This document shows, in pieces, positions 26,085-35,425 of a stretch of DNA of 64,000 nt. Position numbers and translations under genes: made by a program. A model generated the notes under the pieces. It worked only from the letters and a program-made list of their open reading frames with translations, was not told where the DNA came from and did no database searches. Position 1 is the first letter of the stretch. Each line of letters begins with the position of its first letter. Source of the stretch: Oscillospiraceae bacterium (GTDB taxonomy: Bacteria > Bacillota > Clostridia > Oscillospirales > Oscillospiraceae); assembly GCA_017398685.1 (NCBI GenBank), contig JAFQFH010000021.1:57337-121336 (forward strand). The letters run 5' to 3'.

Positions 26085-27086
26085 ATGGCCTATGACGGCA
26101 GGCTTCTGGCAAAGGCCAGAGATGAGCTTGAACGTATCCGCGAGGAAAACCAAATAAAGCTTCAGAGGCGGCAGGACAGGATATATTCCGCCATCCCCGA
26201 GATACGGGATATAGACCGTGCCATGCAGGGCCATATGTTCAAGCTGGCGCGCCTTACCCTGTCCGGGGCTCCCGATATAAAAGAGCGCATTGCCGCCATC
26301 GAGCGGGAAAACCTTGAGCTTCAATCCAGAAAGGCAGAGCTGCTTGTCAGCCGCGGCTACCCCATGGACTATCTGGAGCCGGAGTATTACTGCCCCGTAT
26401 GCCAGGACCGCGGCATGAACGGGGTGAAAATCTGCTCATGCGTTGAAAAGCTATACAACAAGGCCCTCACCTATGAGCTGGGCAGCCTTATAAAGCACGG
26501 GGACGAGAGCTTTGAGAGCTTTGACCTTTCCCTTTACAGCAACAGTCCCGACGCAAAATACGGCGGCGTTGTTCCAAGGCAGGTAATGGCAAAGGTTTTT
26601 GAGGCCTGCCGCAAGTTTGCAGACAATTTCCCCGATGTATCCGCAAACCTTATTTTGCAGGGCGAGCCGGGACTGGGAAAAACCTATCTTTCTGCCTGCA
26701 TTGCAAGAGTGGTGGCCCAAAAGGGGCTGAGCGTATGTTACGAATCCGCCGTGGCCGCGCTGGACGCCTACGAGCAGCAGAAATTCTGCCGGGACAGTGC
26801 CGAGGGCGAAGCCGCCTCCGCCAAGGTGCGGCGTATGAGTGACTGCGATCTGATGATACTGGACGATCTGGGCACAGAAATGCCCACCCCCATGGCTCAG
26901 AGCGCACTCTACACACTTATCAACACCCGCCTTGTAAAAGGCAAAAAGACAATAATAAGCACAAATCTTTCCGATGAGCAGCTGGAGAAGAGATATACGC
27001 CCCAGATCTGCTCGCGTCTTGCAGGCGAGTTTTTGCACCTGCCCTTTGCCGGGGAGGATATCCGGCGGATAAAGAAAGGAGTCTGA
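26085..27086 (+). CDS. DnaC/DnaI-type helicase loader ATPase
   Basis: This 333-residue AAA+ protein has an N-terminal coiled region, then a CPVCQDRG...CSC zinc-type motif near 105-121. Next come Walker A GEPGLGKT (193-200), Walker B LMILDDLGTE and a sensor segment TIISTNLS. The cysteine motif between the N-terminal region and the AAA+ domain matches DnaI-type loaders of Firmicutes, which place DnaB-type helicase on single-stranded DNA. It is preceded by dnaD and followed 3 bp on by an unrelated DUF2804 gene. Confidence 0.91.
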   Translation: MAYDGRLLAKARDELERIREENQIKLQRRQDRIYSAIPEIRDIDRAMQGHMFKLARLTLSGAPDIKERIAAIERENLELQSRKAELLVSRGYPMDYLEPEYYCPVCQDRGMNGVKICSCVEKLYNKALTYELGSLIKHGDESFESFDLSLYSNSPDAKYGGVVPRQVMAKVFEACRKFADNFPDVSANLILQGEPGLGKTYLSACIARVVAQKGLSVCYESAVAALDAYEQQKFCRDSAEGEAASAKVRRMSDCDLMILDDLGTEMPTPMAQSALYTLINTRLVKGKKTIISTNLSDEQLEKRYTPQICSRLAGEFLHLPFAGEDIRRIKKGV

Positions 27087-27089
27087 CAA

Positions 27090-28118
27090 ATGCAGCACGA
27101 GATAACAAGAGCCATTCCCCTGCTCAATGATGCAGGCAACCTGACCGAGCCGGGCTACGCCAAAAAACTTCTGCCCGTGTACCGCCGGAAGGACATAAAG
27201 GTCAATGCCCTGCGAATAAAGGAATGGGACTATTACTGCGTAAATAACGGCCGCTTCGCCCTGTGCCTGACCATAGCCGACAATGGCTACATGGGCCTTG
27301 ATTCCATTTCCCTGCTGGATTTTGAAGCCGGCTGGGAGATAACCAACAGCCCCATGAGTGTAATGCCTCTGGGCAAGGTGGGACTGCCCGAGAGCTCCGC
27401 TGTGGGTAATGTGCGCCACGGCAACAAAAAATACTCCATCAGCTTTGAAAACGACGGCAGCGGCAAGCGTATACTCACAGCCCAGATGGAAAACTTCGGC
27501 CCTGAGGGCGCGATAGTTGCCACCGTTGAGCTTTTTGACGAGCCGGAGGAGAGCATGGTCATATGCACCCCCTTCAACAAGCCCGGCCACTTCTACTACA
27601 ACCAGAAAATAAACTGCATGAGGGCCAAGGGTGAGGTCAGCTACGGCGGAAGGCTCTACCGCTTTGACGAGAGCGACAGCTTCGCTGTTCTGGACTGGGG
27701 CCGCGGCGTATGGACCTATCACAACACCTGGTACTGGGGCAGCGCCTCCTACAAGCTTGAAAACGGCGACACATTCGGCTGGAACATCGGCTACGGCTTT
27801 GGTGACTGCTCCGCCGCCTCCGAGAATATGCTTTTTTACAAGGGCAAGGCCCACAAGCTCAGTCAGGTGAAGTTCAACATCCCCGGTGACGAGAAGGATT
27901 TTCTCTCTCCCTGGACCTTCACCTCAGACGACGGACGCTTTGAGATGAACTTCTCCCCCGTTATGGACAGAGCCTCCTGCACCGATGTAAAGCTTATAAA
28001 ATCCGACCAGCATCAGGTATTCGGTCTTTTCACCGGTAAGGCCATGCTGGATGACGGGACTGTCATAGAGGTCAGGGACTTCCCCGGCTTTGCCGAGAAG
28101 GTGGAAAACAAGTGGTGA
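27090..28118 (+). CDS. DUF2804 family protein
   Basis: This soluble 342-residue protein is rich in Trp, Tyr, Gly and Asp. It contains DSFAVLDWGRGVWTYHNTWY near residues 192-211 and GWNIGYGFGD after it, blocks typical of DUF2804. The fold is expected to be a lipocalin-like beta barrel related to plant tocopherol-cyclase-like proteins, but no biochemical role is established. GAAAGGAG precedes the ATG. The stop overlaps the next gene start by 7 bp, so it is likely co-translated with the acyltransferase. Confidence 0.85.
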   Translation: MQHEITRAIPLLNDAGNLTEPGYAKKLLPVYRRKDIKVNALRIKEWDYYCVNNGRFALCLTIADNGYMGLDSISLLDFEAGWEITNSPMSVMPLGKVGLPESSAVGNVRHGNKKYSISFENDGSGKRILTAQMENFGPEGAIVATVELFDEPEESMVICTPFNKPGHFYYNQKINCMRAKGEVSYGGRLYRFDESDSFAVLDWGRGVWTYHNTWYWGSASYKLENGDTFGWNIGYGFGDCSAASENMLFYKGKAHKLSQVKFNIPGDEKDFLSPWTFTSDDGRFEMNFSPVMDRASCTDVKLIKSDQHQVFGLFTGKAMLDDGTVIEVRDFPGFAEKVENKW

Positions 28119-29209
28119 CATCATCTGCCTCACAACCCACTGCGGTGCTTGATAACTCCGTATTTTTCAAAAAGTCCGCTTTTTTCAAGCTCTGGCTTTT
28201 TGTCACTATCTTACTTATCCACGCCATGAACTATGAGGCCTACGGTCTCAGGGAGGCCGAGGGTGCGGCGGCGGCTCTGCTCTATTTCATTGAGATACTT
28301 ATATTCAAGCTCTCATGGCTGGCTGTTGTGACCTACTATTTCCTCTCAGGCTACAGCTTCATGCTGGGCTTCGAGCTTTCAAAAACGGTGGACAAACTCA
28401 GGCGCAGAATATGGTCGCTTCTCATACCCTGGATTTTATGGAATACTATAATGTGGCTTTTCGGCATAGCAGTAGAGAGTATTCCCGCTCTATCCCAACA
28501 CCTCAACTCCGGTTTCGGCTATGAGCTGAGTCTGGCATCCTGGGTCAGGGACGGTCTTTTGCGCCCTGCTGACGATCCATTCTGGTTTATGAGCAATCTC
28601 ATTGTGATGATGTTGCTCTCTCCTCTTGTCTATCTTCTGGTGAAGAACAGATATATAGGTGTTTTGGCCATTGTGACAAATTTCGCCGCAATCTATATCA
28701 CTGAGGCCTCACGCTATTCCGTACTGATGACACTGGTGTTTTTCATGCAGTCGGCATACTTTGCCACACATCTCAGGCACCTGGTGCGGGCGCGCTACGG
28801 CTGGCTGCCAAGGCTGATTGCCGGAGTGCTGCTTGTCTCTCTTGTTCTTTTTGTGCTTGAATCTGCCATATATGAAAGCGGCATTTTCTTTGCGCTCTCT
28901 TTCTCCATCTCTGTCCCGGCGCTCTGGGTAGTGTTCGGCGATGTAAGTCTGGGCAGCTTTGGCAGGAAAGCCGAAAAGTACCGTTTCTGGCTCTATGCCT
29001 CCCACTATCTGCCGCTGGAGTGTGTTGAAAAGCTCTGGCTTATTGTGGGCGGTGTCTCCGTGGGTACGGCTTGGGCGGGTATGATTATCTGCCCTGCGCT
29101 GACCATAGTGCTGTTGGTGGCGGCAAGTATGCTGCTGGAGCGGCTGTGCTATCCATTCTGGTGCCTTCTCAATGGCAAAAAGCCCACTCGCCGGACCAAA
29201 AGCGCATAA
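28112..29209 (+). CDS. Acyltransferase-3-like membrane protein
   Basis: This 365-residue protein has about ten membrane helices. The order is that of acyltransferase family 3: a histidine in the first helix (LLIHAMN), a YYFLSGYSFM segment in helix two to three, then the basic loop RRRIWSLLIPWILWNT. Such proteins O-acetylate or acylate cell-surface sugars. The likely start is GTG at 28112, with AAGGTGG 7 bp upstream. It overlaps DUF2804 by 7 bp and ends 67 bp before the aminotransferase. The substrate is unknown. Confidence 0.8.
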   Translation: MVTSSASQPTAVLDNSVFFKKSAFFKLWLFVTILLIHAMNYEAYGLREAEGAAAALLYFIEILIFKLSWLAVVTYYFLSGYSFMLGFELSKTVDKLRRRIWSLLIPWILWNTIMWLFGIAVESIPALSQHLNSGFGYELSLASWVRDGLLRPADDPFWFMSNLIVMMLLSPLVYLLVKNRYIGVLAIVTNFAAIYITEASRYSVLMTLVFFMQSAYFATHLRHLVRARYGWLPRLIAGVLLVSLVLFVLESAIYESGIFFALSFSISVPALWVVFGDVSLGSFGRKAEKYRFWLYASHYLPLECVEKLWLIVGGVSVGTAWAGMIICPALTIVLLVAASMLLERLCYPFWCLLNGKKPTRRTKSA

Positions 29210-29276
29210 TTTTTGCGCAGAACGCAGCCCTGTGTTCCGTTCTGCAACCCCATTCATTTTTTAAGAAGGTGTATCT

Positions 29277-30551
29277 ATGCTCAAACCCTATACTACCGCA
29301 TCAAAAGAAGAACTTTCTGCCCAGCTTTCCCTGTGCCGGGAAAAATACGAAAAGCTCTCCGCCATGGGTCTTAAGCTGAATATGGCCAGAGGCAAGCCCG
29401 GTGCAAAGCAGCTGGATATCGTAAGCGACCTGGTGGAATGTCTGGACAAGGACGAACTTTTTGCCGGGAATGTGGATGCCAGAAACTACGGCGAGCTCAT
29501 GGGCCTTGACTGCGCAAGGGAATATTTTGCGGATGTTCTGGGCTGCCGCAAGGAGGAAGTTCTGGCAGGCGGCAACGCATCCCTTGAGCTTATGTACAAT
29601 ATAATCTCCACTGCCTATACCCACGGTCTCAACGGCTTTGAAAAGCCCTGGTGCAGGCTGGAGAAAATAAAATGGCTCTGCCCCGCTCCCGGTTATGACA
29701 GGCATTTCAAGATAACCGAGCATTTCGGCTTCGAGCTTATAACCGTACCCATGACCTCCACCGGCCCCGATATGGATATGGTGGAAGAGCTTGTGAAGGA
29801 TGAGGCTGTCAAGGGCATGTGGTGCGTGCCCAAATACTCCAATCCCGACGGTATCGTATACTCCGATGAGACTATAAGGCGCATCGCCTCTCTCAGATGC
29901 GCGGCCCCCGACTTTGTGCTCATGTGGGACAACGCCTACTGCATCCATGAGTTTGCCCGGGATTTCGTGCCCTTTGTGGATATCGTTTCCCTGTGCCGTG
30001 AATGCGGCAACCCCAACATGGTTTATGAGTTTGCCTCCACCTCCAAGGTCACTTTCCCCGGCGCCGGTATTTCCGCCATGGCCTGCTCCGAGGAAAACCT
30101 CAGATATTATCAGAAGATCCTGAGCATACGCACCATCGGCTACAACAAGATAAACCAGCTGATGCACGTAAGGTATCTTAAAAACAAAGCGCATACCCTT
30201 GAGCTTATGAAAAAGCACGCGGAGGTCCTGGCTCCCAAGTTTGAATGTGTACTGCGGCATCTGGAAAATGACATTGCGCCCACCGGCATTGCCCGTTGGG
30301 AAAAGCCCGAAGGCGGCTATTTTGTGTCCGTATTCACCGAAAAGGGCCTTGCAAAGCGCACACTTGAGCTATGCAAGAATGCGGGCGTAGTGATGACCGG
30401 CGCAGGCGCCACCTACCCCTACGGAGTGGACCCGGACGACTCCAATATCCGTATCGCCCCTTCCTATCCTGAACTGGACGAACTGGAAAAGGCCATGGAA
30501 ATTTTCTGCCTTTGCATGCGTATCGCAGCCCTGGAAAAACTGAGCGCATAA
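29277..30551 (+). CDS. Aspartate aminotransferase, type Ic (PF12897-like)
   Basis: This is a 424-residue PLP enzyme of fold type I. Visible landmarks are MARGKPGAKQ near the N-terminus, GGNASLELMY, PKYSNPDGIVY, MWDNAYCIHEF and STSKVTFPG, in which the lysine should bind PLP, with the C-terminal SNIRIAPSYP arginine. These blocks match the type Ic aspartate aminotransferases, a group distinct from AspC and also annotated MocR-like, although there is no DNA-binding domain here. It interconverts aspartate and oxaloacetate with glutamate and 2-oxoglutarate. It ends before a very long hairpin (30603). Confidence 0.9.
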   Translation: MLKPYTTASKEELSAQLSLCREKYEKLSAMGLKLNMARGKPGAKQLDIVSDLVECLDKDELFAGNVDARNYGELMGLDCAREYFADVLGCRKEEVLAGGNASLELMYNIISTAYTHGLNGFEKPWCRLEKIKWLCPAPGYDRHFKITEHFGFELITVPMTSTGPDMDMVEELVKDEAVKGMWCVPKYSNPDGIVYSDETIRRIASLRCAAPDFVLMWDNAYCIHEFARDFVPFVDIVSLCRECGNPNMVYEFASTSKVTFPGAGISAMACSEENLRYYQKILSIRTIGYNKINQLMHVRYLKNKAHTLELMKKHAEVLAPKFECVLRHLENDIAPTGIARWEKPEGGYFVSVFTEKGLAKRTLELCKNAGVVMTGAGATYPYGVDPDDSNIRIAPSYPELDELEKAMEIFCLCMRIAALEKLSA

Positions 30552-30602
30552 AGCACAAAAAATATATGAACCCCTAAGTCCCGAATGTAAATATTCGGCA
30601 GT

Positions 30603-30660
30603 CATATCAAAGACAAACCCGGCTTACTTTTGCTCGTAAGCCGGGTTTGTCTTTGATATG
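30603..30660 (+). repeat. 25-bp perfect inverted repeat between convergent genes
   Basis: Arms 30603-30627 and 30636-30660 are exact reverse complements around an 8-nt loop (TTTTGCTC). The stem is longer than an ordinary terminator and no T-run follows on the plus strand (AAAAGGCC). It can still end transcription of either convergent gene and may be a repeat element. Confidence 0.9.
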
Positions 30661-30720
30661 AAAAGGCCAGTTCCGCATAGAAGTATCCTTTTCTGCATTA
30701 TACATTATTCTATTCCGGGC

Positions 30721-31668
30721 TTATGACGCAGCCCGGTCCATGTATATAAGCTCACAGCCGCGGCTTTCAAAATGCTCAAGCTGTGCATCATCCACAGGGC
30801 ACAGGCAAAGCCAGGATATGCCGCCGGAAAAGTAAGAGAACACACCCAGTCCGCCGAAAACATGCATCCGTAGTATTTCAGGGCGTTCCCCGCTGGGGCT
30901 GAAATTCTCCGCCCTATGCACCGGCGCATATATTTTCTCGTAGGCTTCCCATATCTGGCTGTCCCGCCGGTTTCCCAGCAGGGTTTTGAGAGCAAAAAAG
31001 CTTCTCTCCTTTGAAAGTCTCGTTCCCCATTCGGTATAGCCGTGATTTTCAAAGCCTATGGCAACAAGCTCTACAAGGCCGCTGCCCTCTTTCAGGTACA
31101 ATACCAGCTCCGGCTCAAGAGAATTTGAATTATCCAGCTTATGGGCACAGCGTAAGACCCTTTCTCCGTTTAAAAGAGAGGGGCAGATTGTCTCGCTCCA
31201 TCCGCTCTCTGTGATTGCAGGCAAAGCGTCCCCCATGTAGGCCGCGGCAATGCTGTTGTAGCCTTCCACAAAGCTTCCGATATCAAGACCGCAGGGCATT
31301 GCTTTGCCGCTGTCGCCCTCCCCTGTGCTCTGCCGCACTGCGCTGTCGCCATGATAGCTCATGATATAGCTGCGCTCATCGGGGGCATTTGTAAGTATCT
31401 GCACAGTATTATAAAGCCATTGCACACGGCAGTCTGGAATTTGTGCATCTGAAACCTCGCCCATGTCCTGCTCCGCAATGGTGCGTCCCCTCTTTGTCAG
31501 AAGCAGTCTGCTCTTTTCTCTTCCGAAAAGTGAAGCGCTCTGGCGCAGTTCCACGCTATGATCATCCTCCGCCCAATACAGGACGGTCTTCTCACGCTGC
31601 GGCAGAAAGCACAGGCAGATAAATGCACACAGCCCCGCCGCCAAAATCAACAACACTAATTTTCTCAT
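30721..31668 (-). CDS. Secreted or membrane-anchored hypothetical protein
   Basis: I do not recognise this family. The 315-residue protein starts with a hydrophobic helix (about 3-24, with LCAFICLCFLP) that could be a signal anchor or a lipoprotein-like signal peptide without a clear lipobox. The rest is a mixed alpha/beta extracytoplasmic region with two paired-cysteine areas and no repeats. It is monocistronic between the long hairpin at 30603 and the 232-bp gap before the DUF5692 gene. The ribosome site GGGAGGAAGC lies just before the ATG. Confidence 0.65.
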   Translation of the reverse strand: MRKLVLLILAAGLCAFICLCFLPQREKTVLYWAEDDHSVELRQSASLFGREKSRLLLTKRGRTIAEQDMGEVSDAQIPDCRVQWLYNTVQILTNAPDERSYIMSYHGDSAVRQSTGEGDSGKAMPCGLDIGSFVEGYNSIAAAYMGDALPAITESGWSETICPSLLNGERVLRCAHKLDNSNSLEPELVLYLKEGSGLVELVAIGFENHGYTEWGTRLSKERSFFALKTLLGNRRDSQIWEAYEKIYAPVHRAENFSPSGERPEILRMHVFGGLGVFSYFSGGISWLCLCPVDDAQLEHFESRGCELIYMDRAAS

Positions 31669-31813
31669 AGCTTCCTCCCGCTTCCATTTTATGGATTTTC
31701 AGACGAAAAAACAAGTGCAATAGTTTCTCCTATCTTATTCTTTCTTCACTTCTTCGCTTATTTCAGCCAAAAAAGTCTCTGTCATATTGCAACATTTTGC
31801 CGGATACTGTCTA

Positions 31814-31842
31814 TTGACTTTGATATTGTTAAAGTTTAGTCT
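31814..31842 (+). promoter_or_regulatory. Possible promoter of the Trp-rich membrane protein gene
   Basis: TTGACT, 17 bp, TAGTCT. The -10 is weak. Nothing else was seen in the 232-bp gap except a strong AAAGGAGG ribosome site. Confidence 0.4.
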
Positions 31843-31900
31843 GAACATAGTTGTGAAGTGGTCACAGGAAAGAGACAAAATTTAAAGGAGGAAAGAAAGT

Positions 31901-32926
31901 ATGTTATTCCAGATTTATGGCGAAAACGCCGGGTATCAGCTTATTGGCTGGCTTATGGTGTTCGTCGGTCTTATTCTTGTAAACGAGTTTGCCCGCCGCA
32001 GCAAGTTCGGCGGCATCACCTGCTTCCTTGTTATCCCCGCAGCCCTCACAGTTTACTTTGTGGCTATCTATGTTGGCGCAGCCAGAGGTGCGGAGTGGGC
32101 GCTGAATAACCCCACCTACGTGTACATGAACGGCTGGTTTCACTACTTCAAGCTCTATGCCGCCACCGCAGGCTGCATCGGCTTTATGATGCTCAAGTAC
32201 AAGTGGGGCGTAGGCAAAACCGAGTGGTTCAAGGTTTTCCCCTTCCTCATCGTGGCTGCCAATATCCTCATTGCCGTTGTAAGTGACTTTGAGTCCGGCA
32301 TCAAGGGCGCAATGTCTCCGGACGGCTGGTGGCTGTCCAGCGAGGGCGTATGGCTTTACGGCGGCTGGTGGAACTGGCTCAACGGCATTGCAGGTATCAT
32401 CAACATCTTCTGCATGACCGGCTGGTGGGGCATCTATGTGTCCAAGGACAAGAAGGATATGCTCTGGCCCGACATGATCTGGCTCTACATCATCGCTTAC
32501 GACATCTGGAACTTCCAGTACACCTATCTCAATCTGCCCACCCACGCATGGTACTGCGGCCTTGCCCTGCTGCTGGCTCCCACTGTGGCAAATGCTCTGT
32601 GGAACAAGGGCGGCTGGATACAGAACCGTGCCAACACTCTGGCACTCTGGTGTATGTTCGCTCAGGTATTCCCCCTGTTCCAGGACCGCAGCATCTTCAC
32701 CACCATCCCCGTGCTGTATGCTGATGGCTTCATGGATGCCGCCATCCGTCCCACTCTGGTCAACCCCACCGCACAGGGCGTGATCTCCATCCTCTCCATC
32801 GGCATAAACGCTCTGGCTCTGGCGATCATCATAAAGCGCGCCAAGGAACAGAAGAAGAACCCCTACAAGAACGAGATTTTCACCGACACCAAGGACTTCC
32901 AGCTCGCTATGGCAAGAGCCGAGTAA
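31901..32926 (+). CDS. Tryptophan-rich polytopic membrane protein (DUF5692-like)
   Basis: This 341-residue protein has about nine hydrophobic helices and unusually many Trp and Tyr residues, for example in SPDGWWLSSEGVWLYGGWWN (about 143-162). The C-terminal 25 residues are charged and cytoplasmic. From memory it resembles the DUF5692 family, known from gut Firmicutes and without an assigned function. The very strong ribosome site AAAGGAGG and the isolated position, with its own terminator at 32944, suggest high expression as a single gene. No transporter or enzyme motif is recognisable. Confidence 0.7.
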   Translation: MLFQIYGENAGYQLIGWLMVFVGLILVNEFARRSKFGGITCFLVIPAALTVYFVAIYVGAARGAEWALNNPTYVYMNGWFHYFKLYAATAGCIGFMMLKYKWGVGKTEWFKVFPFLIVAANILIAVVSDFESGIKGAMSPDGWWLSSEGVWLYGGWWNWLNGIAGIINIFCMTGWWGIYVSKDKKDMLWPDMIWLYIIAYDIWNFQYTYLNLPTHAWYCGLALLLAPTVANALWNKGGWIQNRANTLALWCMFAQVFPLFQDRSIFTTIPVLYADGFMDAAIRPTLVNPTAQGVISILSIGINALALAIIIKRAKEQKKNPYKNEIFTDTKDFQLAMARAE

Positions 32927-32943
32927 GTCTTACTGTTTACGCA

Positions 32944-32979
32944 CTGCACCCCATCTGCTTTCCGGCAGATGGGGTGCAG
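32944..32979 (+). terminator. Terminator between convergent genes
   Basis: A 15-bp perfect stem (CTGCACCCCATCTGC and complement) around a 6-nt loop lies 17 bp after the DUF5692-like stop. A T-rich tail appears only after 14 bp. Confidence 0.78.
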
Positions 32980-32996
32980 CCATGTCTGTGTATTTT

Positions 32997-33584
32997 TCAT
33001 TCAAAAACAAATTCGGACACCACAATCTCCTTAGCCCAAAGCTCCGGGGCTTCCAGGTCTTCCAAGACAACTTCAAAGGTGGTACCTGCACTTATTTTCA
33101 AATCGTCAGCAGAACCCATAAATATTTCGTATCTGTCTGCCGGGTAGTACAGTTTTGCGGTTTTTACCACGGTATCTGTGCCGTAACAAATGGTAAGGCT
33201 GCCAGGGTGATCCTGCCCGGTTTTTGCATTTGTGACCGGGTGATCCTTCCCCAGTATAAACGAGCCGGAGCCCAGATCGCTGGGAGTGCCGCTAAAATCA
33301 AAGCTTTTATAATAGCCTTCATTCAGGTTCAGACCGTTTTCCAGAAGTGTGCCGGGAGCGGGTGCAGGCGTGGCTTGGGGCAGGGCTTCGACGCTTTCCG
33401 CGGCTGCGGCAATATTCTCCTCAGAGACTGAGACAGCCTCCGTAGGGGACACGGCTTTCGGCTCTTCATTTGCCGGGGAGAGGATGAACACACTGGCAAA
33501 TACAAGGGCGAGAAGCGTGAAAATCACCATAAACGGCTCAAGAGAGAGCTTTATACCATTGTTGGGGCTTTTTTCCTGACGCAT
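32997..33584 (-). CDS. Single-pass membrane hypothetical protein
   Basis: The function is not recognised. The 195-residue protein has a short cytoplasmic head, one helix (about 18-36), an Ala/Pro/Glu-rich spacer (about 40-80) and a compact C-terminal region of about 110 residues with beta-type sequence (GYYKSFDFSG, KLYYPADRYEIFM). The layout suggests an extracytoplasmic domain on a stalk. It has a good AAAGGAAGG ribosome site and lies alone between convergent and divergent neighbours. Confidence 0.65.
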   Translation of the reverse strand: MRQEKSPNNGIKLSLEPFMVIFTLLALVFASVFILSPANEEPKAVSPTEAVSVSEENIAAAAESVEALPQATPAPAPGTLLENGLNLNEGYYKSFDFSGTPSDLGSGSFILGKDHPVTNAKTGQDHPGSLTICYGTDTVVKTAKLYYPADRYEIFMGSADDLKISAGTTFEVVLEDLEAPELWAKEIVVSEFVFE

Positions 33585-33708
33585 AGGGTTATACCTTCCT
33601 TTGTTTAATATAGTCCGTGCTTATTAGACAAATTCCGGCATGATATAGTCAAAGTCACTTGAAATTATTTTTTGCGATTTCCATGCCTTTTTGTACATAC
33701 GCTTTGTA

Positions 33709-33737
33709 TTGACAAAAAATACTAAGGGGAATATACT
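33709..33737 (+). promoter_or_regulatory. Promoter of the GltS-type symporter gene
   Basis: TTGACA, 17 bp, TATACT, 41 bp before the start codon. Confidence 0.85.
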
Positions 33738-33778
33738 TTAAAAAGTTGAAATATGTCATGGAACGGAGTTGATTTTTC

Positions 33779-35215
33779 ATGAATGCATCAAGCTGGGATT
33801 TTACTTTGGCAAACTATGGCCCGGTATGGAGCTTCATTGTGCAGATGGGGCTTCTGCTTATTTTTTTGGTTTTGGGCAATACCCTTCGCCGCACTATCCC
33901 TCTTTTCAGAAAGTGCCTGATTCCCTCTGCTCTTCTGGGCGGCGCTGTTTTGCTGGCTTTGAATATATTTACCAAGCAGTTTGGTTTTGTGATGGTGGAT
34001 AATCGGCTCATGCAGGTCATTACCTATCACTGCCTCGCCATCGGCTTTGCGGCCATGACGCTGAAAACCGAAAAGAGCACCCACCGGACAAACCGCACAC
34101 AGGTGTTTGAGTTCGGCGCTTTGCAGGGCGGCACATATATGCTTCAGGCCTTTGTAGGGCTTTCCATCACGCTTATCATGTTCCTGCTGACATGCCACGG
34201 CGAAAAAGTAGTTTCCTATGTCTGCGGCCTTATTCTCCCCTTGGCCTACGGTCAGGGTCCCGGCAACGCCCTCAGCTGGGATATTAACTTTACCAATACC
34301 CCTGCCGCTCAGTTTGCCGGCAACGGCAGCTTCGGCCTTTCCCTCGCGTCCATCGGCTTTGTGGTTGCCTCCGTGTTCGGCGTACTGTATATCAATATCT
34401 TCAAAAAACGCGGAAAGCTTGTTGTCCGCAGCAGCAGAGCTAGCACTGAGTTTGTGGATCAGACCAACCCCAACGGCGATGAGATCCCCGACAATGAATC
34501 AGTGGATAAGTTTACGATGCAGATGGGATTTGTGGCTCTCGCCTATGCCCTGTCCTTCGGCTTTATGTGCCTTCTGGGCGTGATCTCCGATTTTACCAAC
34601 AGCATTGCCTGGGGCTTCAACTTCCTGTGGGCGTCTTTGGCAGCTATGCTTATCAAGGCCATAGTCAAAAAGCTTCGCAAGAACAGACTCATGACCCGTG
34701 AGTACATAAACAACTACCAGATGGACCGTATCTCCGGCTTCTTCTTTGACCTGATGATCGTTGCGGGCGTGGCGGCGATAGAGATAAACGACATAAAAAA
34801 CTACATCCTGCCCATCGTCGTTCTCAGCGTCATCGGCGCGCTTATTACATATGCTTACATCCGTCTTGTAGCTAAGGAGTGCTTCAAGGGCTTTGAGAAT
34901 GAGTTTTTCCTTATGAGCTTCGGCACCCTGATCGGTACTGCCTCCAACGGCATGATACTCACCAAGGAAATTGATCCGGGACTTCGCACCCCCACCTCCA
35001 GCCTCTATATCCTCTCAAACTTCCCTGCCATGGTAATGATCGCCCCGCTTCTGTTCCTGCTGGGCTTTGCGGGCAAGTCTATGACAAACGCCATTATTGC
35101 CTGCGCAATTTTCTTTGTGCTGTGGCTTTCCTACACGATTTTCCTCTTCCGCAGAAGGATATTCAAAAAGCGCTATGCAGATAAGCCATTGGAAGTGTGG
35201 ACGGAAGAGACGTAA
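33779..35215 (+). CDS. gltS: Sodium/glutamate symporter family protein (GltS-like)
   Basis: This 478-residue transporter has about twelve helices in two inverted halves. The GltS signature region LPLAYGQGPGNALSWD lies near residues 152-167, and a partner motif, FGTLIGTASNGMIL, lies in the second half. The family imports glutamate with sodium. The present protein has a longer hydrophilic middle loop (about 215-245) than E. coli GltS, and AYGQGPGNA replaces the usual FGQGPGQA, so the exact substrate is uncertain. It has its own strong promoter and terminator. Confidence 0.85.
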   Translation: MNASSWDFTLANYGPVWSFIVQMGLLLIFLVLGNTLRRTIPLFRKCLIPSALLGGAVLLALNIFTKQFGFVMVDNRLMQVITYHCLAIGFAAMTLKTEKSTHRTNRTQVFEFGALQGGTYMLQAFVGLSITLIMFLLTCHGEKVVSYVCGLILPLAYGQGPGNALSWDINFTNTPAAQFAGNGSFGLSLASIGFVVASVFGVLYINIFKKRGKLVVRSSRASTEFVDQTNPNGDEIPDNESVDKFTMQMGFVALAYALSFGFMCLLGVISDFTNSIAWGFNFLWASLAAMLIKAIVKKLRKNRLMTREYINNYQMDRISGFFFDLMIVAGVAAIEINDIKNYILPIVVLSVIGALITYAYIRLVAKECFKGFENEFFLMSFGTLIGTASNGMILTKEIDPGLRTPTSSLYILSNFPAMVMIAPLLFLLGFAGKSMTNAIIACAIFFVLWLSYTIFLFRRRIFKKRYADKPLEVWTEET

Positions 35216-35225
35216 AAAACATCAA

Positions 35226-35262
35226 AGTGCGCACCGCAAAATGCGGTGCGCACTGTTTTTTT
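35226..35262 (+). terminator. Terminator of the GltS-like gene
   Basis: A GC-rich 13-bp stem (AGTGCGCACCGCA and complement) with a 3-nt loop is followed by GTTTTTTT, 10 bp after the stop. Confidence 0.93.
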
Positions 35263-35305
35263 CTCCCCCACTGCCGTTCCCTTCGAATCCCGCGGGAGTA
35301 TATGC

Positions 35306-35345
35306 AAAAAGAAACCAGCCCACACTCGTGGACTGGTTTCTTTTT
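35306..35345 (-). terminator. Terminator directly after tRNA-Glu
   Basis: AAAAAGAAACCAG and its complement pair over 13 bp around a 14-nt loop that can pair partly. Minus-strand TTTTT follows. Its upstream arm touches the CCA end of the tRNA. Confidence 0.85.
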
Positions 35346-35419
35346 GGTGACCCGTACGGGACTCGAACCCATGTTACCGCCGTGAAAGGGCGGTGTCTTA
35401 ACCTCTTGACCAACGGGCC
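35345..35419 (-). tRNA. tRNA-Glu (TTC)
   Basis: A cloverleaf can be drawn with acceptor stem GGCCCGT/ACGGGTC, anticodon loop CTTTCAC (anticodon TTC), T-loop GGTTCGAGTCC and an encoded CCA. It is 75 nt including CCA. Confidence 0.95.
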
Positions 35420-35425
35420 AAATAA

